DNA of 64,000 nucleotides. Origin: Paraprevotella xylaniphila YIT 11841. Lineage in GTDB: Bacteria > Bacteroidota > Bacteroidia > Bacteroidales > Bacteroidaceae. This document shows positions 35,017-41,893 of this stretch, one piece after another. The number at the start of each line of letters is the position of its first letter. Positions within the stretch are counted from its first letter, which is position 1. The DNA lies in contig NZ_GL883841.1 in the NCBI RefSeq assembly GCF_000205165.1, forward strand, positions 1 to 64,000, in the 5' to 3' direction. A program made the position numbers and the translations under genes. The notes under the pieces are model-generated. The model ran no database searches and was not told where the DNA came from. It saw nothing but the letters and a program-made list of their open reading frames with translations.

Positions 35017-35351
35017 GATTTTATCTACCGGACATTCTTAAAAACAAGAATAAAATAATGATACAATGAAAATTTAGGGATTTTACTACTTTATTCTCTT
35101 GCAAAAAATTAACTTTGCATACTATAGGAATACAATGTTCAAAAAAGGAGGTGAAGAAACAGACAGTAAAATGAATGAGACGCAAAAAAAGGACAGCATG
35201 CTCGACAAGGCTGCATTTCATTAATCCGAGTAAGAATCTACCGCGTTGGAATACGCGGCATATTAACAAACCGAGAAAGCGTTCCATTCCATAACTTGAA
35301 ATGAACATATAAAATATTGAGCTTTTAGCTCTTGTTCTTCTTTTGTCGAAT
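35017..35351. other. Gene-poor interval before the LRR leader RNA
   Basis: About 330 bases. A -7 element is at 35110-35117. A possible 29-codon ORF (35135-35224, starting MFKKGGEETDSK) contains an AGGAGGTG but has no recognisable family. A small CCGCGT/ACGCGG hairpin lies near 35240. A long minus-strand open frame here has no family features and is not credited. Confidence 0.4.
35110..35117 (+). promoter_or_regulatory. -7 promoter element for the LRR leader transcript
   Basis: TAACTTTG matches TAnnTTTG. A transcript from here would have a leader of roughly 390 bases before the LRR start codon, including the structured RNA at 35352-35494. The -33 region is weak. Confidence 0.4.
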
Positions 35352-35494
35352 ACCGCCAAACATTCACTGCATAAGAACAAGCAGACTGGGAGTTCACGCC
35401 AATAAGGCGTGAGCTATTCTGTTGCTTGTATGCAGAAGGTCACTTGGCGGTAACCCAACAAAAGGCAATCTAAAGAATGGTTGCACGCCTTTTT
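35352..35494 (+). ncRNA. Structured leader RNA followed by terminator-like hairpin
   Basis: Four nested helices form one rod of about 100 bases: ACCGCCAA/TTGGCGGT (35352-35359 with 35444-35451), CTGCATA/TATGCAG (35367-35373 with 35429-35435), CAAGCA/TGCTTG (35378-35383 with 35423-35428) and TCACGCC/GGCGTGA (35394-35400 with 35406-35412), closed by an AATAA loop. Nine bases later AAAAGGC (35460-35466) pairs with GCCTTTT (35487-35493) and ends in a T run, like an intrinsic terminator. The LRR ATG is 19 bases beyond. It could be a cis-regulatory attenuator or a free small RNA. I do not recognise a named RNA family. Confidence 0.55.
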
Positions 35495-35512
35495 CATAAC
35501 CCAAACATCAAT

Positions 35513-37702
35513 ATGAAAAATATATTACTTGTATTATTAACCACCTTCTGTATAGGACAGAAGACCTTTGCTTATGACTGTGCCGTTGGCGGAATTGCCT
35601 ATAACCTAAATTACAATACAGCCTCCGTAACTTATTTTAGTATGGAGTACAACCACGGTTACTATTTCCGAGAAGTCAAAATCCCAAGCCACATAACATA
35701 CGACGGAACGACCTACACCGTTAACACGATTGCAGAAAATGCGTTCATCAACTGTACCAAATTGACATCCATCACAATCCCGAGCACCGTCACTTATATC
35801 CATGGCGAAGCATTCGCCGGTTGCAGTTCACTATCCGAACTGACCATCGAAGACGGTAAACAACCATTATTCCTGGATGCCAAAACCACCGGATTTAAAT
35901 ATTACAGAGAGGGGGTGTTTGCCGATTGCAGAATAAATAAATTATACCTTGGCAGAGACTTGCAGTACAACGAAAGCGAAGAATGGCCTTCAACACAATA
36001 CTACCCTCCGTTTTACAATGATGTCCCCAAAGACAACAAAAACACACTATACGACGTCACCATAGGAAAGGATGTCACGACAATCCCGTCCCAACTGTTC
36101 TACTCTTTTGAGAGACTATCTTCCATCACCCTGCCAGATTCCCTTCAAACGATAGGACGCACCGCTTTTGCGAACACAGGCATCTCGGACATTGAAATCC
36201 CACAAGCCGTCAAGCGTATAGGCCCCTACGCTTTCAGCGGCTGCAAGAAGTTATGTACCGTCGTATTGCCGGACTCTGTTTTTTCGATAGAAGAAGGTAC
36301 TTTTTATAACTGCGAACAGTTGATTACCATCAATCTGCCGCCCTGCTTAAAGACGCTTGCTCCTTCTGCTTTTTCGGGTTGCAAACGGTTGAATACGGAA
36401 ATCCCTGTCGGAATGGACAGTATAGGTCCGGGGGCACTGAATAATTGCTCTTCACTAACCAAACTGTGGATACCCAACGTGGGAAATGCCGACTTCGGAC
36501 TTGCAGGATGTACAAGTTTAGACAGTATCAATATCAGAAGTGCAAAAACAATACCTAACGGCCTATTCTCAAACCTGCCTGCCCTCAAATACTTGGAAAT
36601 ACCATTTACCCAAAACAACCTGGGCATGTTCTTTGGCAGTTCATGCGACAACACAAAAGGTGAATACCTCCCCATCACCCAATACTCCGAAAACGGAAAG
36701 AGCCACACCTACTATATCCCTAAGGCATTGGAAGAAATCGTGATTGCAGACGGAAGCGAGACATTGGCATACGGAGCATTCTATAATTGCTCCATGCTTA
36801 GAAAAGCTACATTGCCAAGCACCCTGAACGGCATTAAAGAAAAAGCATTCTACGGCTGCGAAGGGCTGACGGACATATACGTAAAACGCGCCCTGCCTCC
36901 CGTTGCCTACTCCGGGACATTCGAGGGGGTAAATTTGTTCGCCTGCACCTTACATGTACCATACGGAAGCAAACAATACTACGAGAAAGCCACTGGATGG
37001 AAAGACTTTTACTTCATAGAAGAAGAGGCGCCAATAAAGATAGACGTGACGAAAAACATAATGAACGCTGGAGAAATACTCGGGCTCACGGAATACCAAT
37101 ATGGCGACAATGTAGAACTTGAAGCCATAGCCCATAGTGGATATACGTTTTCCGCCTGGACTGAAAACGGAAACATACTGACTACCGACAGGCTATGTTC
37201 ATTTGTTGCAGAAAGCAACCGAAAGCTGATAGCCGTATTTGTCCCTACTCTCGACTCCAACCTGATACAAGCTTCCCCGGAAAACACAAAAGTCAGCTTT
37301 ACGTGGGAAAAAGAAGCGGACGCAGCGTCGTATAAACTTACCGTATACGAGGACGCAGCAATGACAATCGTAGTCGGAAGCCAAAGTTTTGACGCCAATG
37401 GAAATATCTTATCACGAAGTACCTCCGATTCAATCTCTACCGTATTTAAAAATTTGACAGAACAACATGATTATTACTACAGTCTCAAAACTTACTCGAA
37501 AAACGGAGAAGTACTATCCCATTATATAGGATTGTTTTCCACGTCATCTGAAACAAGCATCCAAAAGATGGAAACAAACGGACACAATCCGGACATTACC
37601 GGTTATTACGACCTCAATGGACGGAAACTGGATGCCCCCGGAAAAGGCATTCACATCATCCGCTATTCCGACGGGACGACACAAAAACGGATCGTGGACT
37701 GA
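35513..37702 (+). CDS. BspA-type leucine-rich-repeat surface protein
   Basis: A 729-residue secreted protein. After a signal peptide (MKNILLVLLTTFCIGQKTFA) come treponemal/BspA-type LRRs of about 23 residues over residues 70-500, with units like IPSTVTYIHGEAFAGCSSL and LPDSLQTIGRTAFANTGI. Next is an InlB B-repeat-like domain (YGDNVELEAIAHSGYTFSAW), then an Fn3-like domain, and a C-terminal tail GYYDLNGRKLDAPGKGIHII resembling Bacteroidales sorting tails. Members bind host proteins or other bacteria. By eye the DNA is more A/T rich than its neighbours, which fits horizontal gain. ATG 35513 is chosen over an upstream TTG because the signal peptide starts there. Confidence 0.9.
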   Translation: MKNILLVLLTTFCIGQKTFAYDCAVGGIAYNLNYNTASVTYFSMEYNHGYYFREVKIPSHITYDGTTYTVNTIAENAFINCTKLTSITIPSTVTYIHGEAFAGCSSLSELTIEDGKQPLFLDAKTTGFKYYREGVFADCRINKLYLGRDLQYNESEEWPSTQYYPPFYNDVPKDNKNTLYDVTIGKDVTTIPSQLFYSFERLSSITLPDSLQTIGRTAFANTGISDIEIPQAVKRIGPYAFSGCKKLCTVVLPDSVFSIEEGTFYNCEQLITINLPPCLKTLAPSAFSGCKRLNTEIPVGMDSIGPGALNNCSSLTKLWIPNVGNADFGLAGCTSLDSINIRSAKTIPNGLFSNLPALKYLEIPFTQNNLGMFFGSSCDNTKGEYLPITQYSENGKSHTYYIPKALEEIVIADGSETLAYGAFYNCSMLRKATLPSTLNGIKEKAFYGCEGLTDIYVKRALPPVAYSGTFEGVNLFACTLHVPYGSKQYYEKATGWKDFYFIEEEAPIKIDVTKNIMNAGEILGLTEYQYGDNVELEAIAHSGYTFSAWTENGNILTTDRLCSFVAESNRKLIAVFVPTLDSNLIQASPENTKVSFTWEKEADAASYKLTVYEDAAMTIVVGSQSFDANGNILSRSTSDSISTVFKNLTEQHDYYYSLKTYSKNGEVLSHYIGLFSTSSETSIQKMETNGHNPDITGYYDLNGRKLDAPGKGIHIIRYSDGTTQKRIVD

Positions 37703-37946
37703 CGTTTCCCGTCCCTCTCATCCCCATGCGGCCACCCTTTGCGTATGCAAAACGGTGGCCGTAAAACTTATACAAACGACACTTTGAAAGCGCACCCTTC
37801 CGGTTAACCTTCAAAAAGGAAGCAAACCATACGGATTTCAGCCATTCATTGGGATTCAAAGCCCGTAATTTAGAGTAAAATTTCGCATAAACATGCAAGA
37901 AATTCCTCTTTTCTCTGCATAAATCCTGCATATATGCAAATCAATC

Positions 37947-37992
37947 TCAGCCGAACGGAAATTCATTCGGCTGAAAGCGATTTTCCGTTCGG
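37947..37992. repeat. Double-palindrome repeat, copy B (two competing stems)
   Basis: TCAGCCGAA (37947-37955) pairs with TTCGGCTGA (37966-37974). But CCGAACGGAAA (37951-37961) can instead pair with TTTCCGTTCGG (37982-37992), sharing bases with the first stem. The two folds exclude each other. It shares the CGATTTTCCGTT core with copies A and C. Confidence 0.7.
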
Positions 37993-38241
37993 CGCACAAT
38001 GAAAGCAAGTCCTACGCCAACCATGCCACAAGTCGTTGGAAACGGGAATAAAAACAAGCCGTAAACCGTCTTTCCACCTCTAATTGAAACGGAAACACCT
38101 CCAAAAACAGAAAACAGAATGACAACGAAACAGGCTCACCGCTTTCCCGACCGTAAAACCGTACGCACAAACCTCCGGCACGGCCGACAAAAGAACGGGA
38201 CAAGACCTTCTTTCGTTACAAAACGATAAAAAACCGCCGCA

Positions 38242-38297
38242 CGAGAATCCGTTATTTCCATCCCTCCCCTCTTCCGGACCGAAATAACGGATTCTCG
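38242..38297. repeat. Perfect 17-bp inverted repeat
   Basis: CGAGAATCCGTTATTTC (38242-38258) is the exact reverse complement of 38281-38297, with a 22-base spacer. No T run follows on either strand, so it is not an obvious terminator. It lies 60 bases before the sugar-kinase -7 element. Confidence 0.85.
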
Positions 38298-38356
38298 GAC
38301 AACCGGATTTAACATTTTGACACTTTGCCCATGCCGTGCCACTGCATAAAAAGTGG

Positions 38357-38364
38357 TATATTTG
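38357..38364 (+). promoter_or_regulatory. -7 promoter element for the PfkB kinase
   Basis: TATATTTG matches TAnnTTTG, 74 bases before the kinase ATG. The -33 is weak, as might be expected for an activator-dependent promoter. Confidence 0.4.
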
Positions 38365-38438
38365 TACCGTCATGCCACCGGACTGTACAGGGGTCGCCAT
38401 CGGCATACACAAGAAACAAACCGTCAAACCGCATCATC

Positions 38439-39326
38439 ATGAAACAATCCATCGTAACAGGCATGGGAGAAGCCTTGTGGGACATGTTGCCCGAAGGCAA
38501 GAAAATAGGAGGCGCACCGGCCAATTTCGCCTACCACATCTCGCAATTCGGAATAGACAGCCGGGTAGTGAGTGCCGTGGGAAGGGACACGGCGGGGAGC
38601 GAGCTATTGGAGAACTTACGGGACAAATCGCTGAAAGGACTTATTGAGAAAACGGACTTCCCCACAGGAAGCGTAGAGGTGGAAGTGGACGAAAAGGGCA
38701 TCCCCTGCTACAACATCCGGGAAGACGTGGCATGGGACCATATCCCCTTCACGCCGCAAACGGCAGAACTGGCCCGCCAGACGCAAGCCGTATGTTTCGG
38801 TTCGTTGGCCCAACGGCATCCCGCCTCACGCTCCACCATCCACCGGTTCCTTGACACCATGCCGGACGGGGACGGGCAATACAAGATATTCGACATCAAC
38901 CTCCGGCAAGGTTTCTACACACAGGAAATCATCTCCACCAGTCTGCAAAAGTGCAACATCCTTAAAATCAACGACGAAGAACTCGACATCGTGACACGTC
39001 TGTTCGACTTGCCCGGTACGAATCAGGAAGCAAGATGCAGGACGCTGCTGAAGCGATATGCGCTGAAGGCTTTGATTCTCACCTGCGGCGCACGAGGCAG
39101 CTTCGTATTCACCCCGGAAGAGACATCCTATCGAGACACCCCGAAAGTGGAAGTGGCCGACACCGTAGGTGCAGGCGACTCCTTCACAGCCGCTTTCACG
39201 GTCGCCATCCTTTCCGGAAAAAACATCCATGAAGCACACCGCCTCGCAGTGGACGTTTCAGCTTACGTATGTACGCAAAAAGGAGCCATGCCCCTGCTCC
39301 CCGAGAGATTCACGAAACAGATATAA
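38439..39326 (+). CDS. PfkB-family carbohydrate kinase (fructokinase-like)
   Basis: A 295-residue sugar kinase of the ribokinase family. It has the N-terminal GEALWDMLPEGKKIGGAPANFAYH (glycine-rich sugar-binding motif, about residues 9-32) and the C-terminal ATP/catalytic motif ADTVGAGDSFTAAF (about 243-256) with the base Asp. GAxGSFV precedes it. Fructose is the best guess, but other keto- or aldo-sugars are possible. It sits before two GH127 genes and might act on their products after isomerisation; this is inference. ATG 38439 begins the conserved sequence. Confidence 0.9.
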   Translation: MKQSIVTGMGEALWDMLPEGKKIGGAPANFAYHISQFGIDSRVVSAVGRDTAGSELLENLRDKSLKGLIEKTDFPTGSVEVEVDEKGIPCYNIREDVAWDHIPFTPQTAELARQTQAVCFGSLAQRHPASRSTIHRFLDTMPDGDGQYKIFDINLRQGFYTQEIISTSLQKCNILKINDEELDIVTRLFDLPGTNQEARCRTLLKRYALKALILTCGARGSFVFTPEETSYRDTPKVEVADTVGAGDSFTAAFTVAILSGKNIHEAHRLAVDVSAYVCTQKGAMPLLPERFTKQI

Positions 39327-39344
39327 GATGACGGGACAAAAAGA

Positions 39345-39384
39345 AGAGTGTGCCGCAAGAAACACATCCCTTGCGGCACACTCT
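39345..39384. terminator. Bidirectional terminator between sugar kinase and GH127
   Basis: AGAGTGTGCCGCAAG (39345-39359) pairs perfectly over 15 bases with CTTGCGGCACACTCT (39370-39384), with a 10-base loop. A-rich DNA lies on the left and CTTTC on the right. It lies between convergent genes. Confidence 0.75.
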
Positions 39385-39402
39385 CTTTCACAATCCCATA
39401 TC

Positions 39403-41805
39403 TCACTCGACTTCCCACTCGAAAACACCGGCCGAATTGTCCTCCGGCAACACGACTTCCAACTTCATGGCCGTAGTCTGCACCGGCGTGAATTCCACCG
39501 TGTTGGGCACGCCTTTTTTCGTCCCGTACGTGACGGTTGCCGACACCGGTGTCCAACCGCCCTGTCCGTCCTTGTAATACAGTTTCCAACTTTGGGGCAC
39601 TCGGCAACCACCCCACGGCTCGTCATCGAACCAATATACGGTGGAGGAAGACACTTCCGTCGGTTTCGGGAACTCGTAAGTAATCCACTCCGTCGAGTTC
39701 TTTTTCGGCCACCAATGATAGTAGGCCATGGAACGGTCGTTCTCGTCCGCCGGAACCAAACGGTCGTTAATGGCAGACAAGGCCGTAGTCTTGTGCGAAG
39801 CGTCCACACGGCTCTCCGAGGCCAAGGTTGCCGGCATGGACGGGCTTGTCGCGCTCACCTCCTGCGGCAGCCATACCATCATGTTACCGGTTCCCCTGTG
39901 CGCCCAGGCATAATAAGGAATAAGCGTCAGTTCGACATCCGAAGCCGTCAGACGGCCTTCGGCATCATAGCCCAACACCTGCGCACCCGTCTTGATTTCC
40001 GTCAGGCCGCAAAGCATATCCGGTTTCTCTACCGTCTCGAACTGCGGGCGGCGGTTCACCAACACACTCATGATGTCGAAATCATTGTCGGGCCACTCGG
40101 CACAGTACACCAACGGGCCGCGCTCCACAGCCACACGCCCGCGGTCGGCCTCCACTTTGGCGTGTGCTTTCACCACGCGAGGTTCCATGTCGAAATGCAC
40201 TTCCACCTTGTCGCCCTTCTTCCATCGGCGTTCTATCGTGAAATAACCGTCCTGCAATCCGCTTTCCACCGGTTGGCCGTTCACTTTCACACTGTATCCC
40301 AAACGCTTGCCGTCGCTGTAACGGTACAAATCGCTCGGTACGACTTGTCCGCGCACCCAACCGGGGATACGGATTTTCAGGGCAAACACACCGGCCTTGT
40401 TCTTCTTCACACTCACGGCCACGTCGCCATCCCAAGGATAACGGGTTTGCTGCTCCAGAACGACCCCTTTCTTGTCCACCTCAAGGTTGGCTTCGTTGGA
40501 CATGAACAGGTTGACATATACGTCCTTATCCTTCACGGCATATACATAACCGGGCAAGGAAGGGATGAAACGGCAAATGTTGGACGGACAACAGGCACAA
40601 CCGAACCAAGGCTGGCGCTGATGCTGTCCCCGGCTCTCCAAGGGATTGGGATAGAAGAAACCGCCGCCGTCCAGCGAAACGCCCGAAATCAGCCCATTAT
40701 ATAAGGTACGTTCCAATACATCATAGTATTTGGATTCCCCGTGCAGGAGGAACAAACGGTAGTTGACATAGACGTTGCCGATGGCCGCGCACGTCTCGCA
40801 ATAAGCCGACATGTTGGGCAGTTCATAATTCGCACCGAAAGCCTCGCCGTTGGCCGTAGCCCCGATACCGCCGGTGATGTAATACTTCTTGCCCACGATA
40901 TTGTCCCAAATCCGGTCGATGGCATGGATGTAAGCCGTATCGCCCGTGAGGGCTGCCACATCGGCCATCCCGGCATACATGTAAGTGGCCCGCACGGCAT
41001 GCCCTACGGCTTCGTCCTGCTCCACCACGGGCTTGTGCGCCTGGCTGTAAGCGTCGCGCCGAGAAGTATGGCCGCGTTGGTCAAGGAAGAACTTCGCCTC
41101 GTCCAGGTACTTGCGGTCGCCCGTCACGATATAGAGTTTGGCCAAGGCCATTTCGGCTATCTGATGGCCGGGCACACGTACCAGTTGCCCCTCCTCCGGA
41201 CCGATTTCACGGCACACGCAGTCGGCATAACGGATGGCTATGTCAAGGAAATTACGTTTGCCCGTGGCCTGGTAATGAGCGATGGCACCTTCCACCATGT
41301 GGCCGAGGTTATAAAACTCGTGGCTCAAGTCCTCTACTTTTTCCCAACGCTTGCTGCCCGCCCATTCGTGCGGATGCTTGGGATTCATCGTGCGGCTCGT
41401 GTACAGATAGCCGTCCGGCTCCTGCGCTGCCGCCACAATGGCCAACACGCTGTCGATATACGACACCAGTTTCTTGTCCGGATAAGTCTGCAGCAAATAG
41501 CTTGCGCCTTCTATCGTTTTATATACATCCGTATCATCAAAAGAATACCCTCCGACCTTGTAACCTTCGCTCGGATGGGCAGCTTTGACAAAGTTTTCAT
41601 ACCGGCCGGACTCTTCACATTTACTGAAGGCCAAAGGGATGGTAACCTCACGGCTCGCCTTCAAGCGTTGCCCCCAAAAGGAATCCGTCACCTTGACGGA
41701 CGTGAAAGGTACGGGAGAAAAAGGATAACCGTGGCGCACGTCTTGCGCCTGCATGTTCCATGCCACGGAGAACACACAAACGGCAGTCAGCAATCTTTTC
41801 TTCAT
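39403..41805 (-). CDS. GH127 beta-L-arabinofuranosidase-like enzyme
   Basis: An 800-residue secreted enzyme: signal peptide (about 1-20), then an (alpha/alpha)6 barrel beginning FSPVPFTSVKVTDSFWGQRLK, with GGIGATANGEAFGANYELPN and YCETCAAIGN. The zinc-thiolate centre WFGCACCPSN (about residue 400) carries the nucleophile Cys used by GH127. Beta-sandwich domains and a C-terminal F5/8-type or similar domain follow. Known GH127 enzymes remove beta-L-arabinofuranose from plant hydroxyproline-rich proteins or pectin side chains. It is divergent from a paralog at 41894; by eye the two share most family blocks. Confidence 0.92.
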   Translation of the reverse strand: MKKRLLTAVCVFSVAWNMQAQDVRHGYPFSPVPFTSVKVTDSFWGQRLKASREVTIPLAFSKCEESGRYENFVKAAHPSEGYKVGGYSFDDTDVYKTIEGASYLLQTYPDKKLVSYIDSVLAIVAAAQEPDGYLYTSRTMNPKHPHEWAGSKRWEKVEDLSHEFYNLGHMVEGAIAHYQATGKRNFLDIAIRYADCVCREIGPEEGQLVRVPGHQIAEMALAKLYIVTGDRKYLDEAKFFLDQRGHTSRRDAYSQAHKPVVEQDEAVGHAVRATYMYAGMADVAALTGDTAYIHAIDRIWDNIVGKKYYITGGIGATANGEAFGANYELPNMSAYCETCAAIGNVYVNYRLFLLHGESKYYDVLERTLYNGLISGVSLDGGGFFYPNPLESRGQHQRQPWFGCACCPSNICRFIPSLPGYVYAVKDKDVYVNLFMSNEANLEVDKKGVVLEQQTRYPWDGDVAVSVKKNKAGVFALKIRIPGWVRGQVVPSDLYRYSDGKRLGYSVKVNGQPVESGLQDGYFTIERRWKKGDKVEVHFDMEPRVVKAHAKVEADRGRVAVERGPLVYCAEWPDNDFDIMSVLVNRRPQFETVEKPDMLCGLTEIKTGAQVLGYDAEGRLTASDVELTLIPYYAWAHRGTGNMMVWLPQEVSATSPSMPATLASESRVDASHKTTALSAINDRLVPADENDRSMAYYHWWPKKNSTEWITYEFPKPTEVSSSTVYWFDDEPWGGCRVPQSWKLYYKDGQGGWTPVSATVTYGTKKGVPNTVEFTPVQTTAMKLEVVLPEDNSAGVFEWEVE

Positions 41806-41838
41806 GGTGAGTTAAGATAATTTTATTGGTTTCGTGGG

Positions 41839-41846
41839 CAAAGTTA
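41839..41846 (-). promoter_or_regulatory. -7 promoter element for the minus-strand GH127 gene
   Basis: The minus strand reads TAACTTTG, matching TAnnTTTG, 34 bases before the ATG. It is only 11 bases from the opposing element at 41858-41865. Confidence 0.5.
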
Positions 41847-41857
41847 GCAAAACTAAT

Positions 41858-41865
41858 TATCTTTG
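41858..41865 (+). promoter_or_regulatory. -7 promoter element for the plus-strand GH127 gene
   Basis: TATCTTTG matches TAnnTTTG, 28 bases before the ATG at 41894. Its -33 region must overlap the divergent promoter. Confidence 0.5.
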
Positions 41866-41893
41866 CAGCATGAAACCATAAAATTATTAACCC

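Larger units (their letters stand above)
37703..38356. other. Gene-free interval between LRR and sugar-kinase genes
   Basis: About 650 bases without a supportable gene. It contains double-palindrome copy B (37947-37992) and a separate 17-bp perfect inverted repeat (38242-38297). The rest shows no clear ORF or RNA. Confidence 0.5.

Noticed and set aside
34813-35058. 81-codon frame crossing the riboswitch-unit terminator
   Set aside because: It runs through a strong terminator hairpin and has no recognisable sequence; the signal-peptide-like frame at 34794 fits better.
35021-35380. 119-codon minus-strand frame before the LRR gene
   Set aside because: It is rich in Cys/Phe, lies opposite the structured leader and has no promoter or family similarity.
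40741-41820. 359-codon plus-strand frame opposite GH127
   Set aside because: Antisense to conserved catalytic sequence, and no protein-like features.
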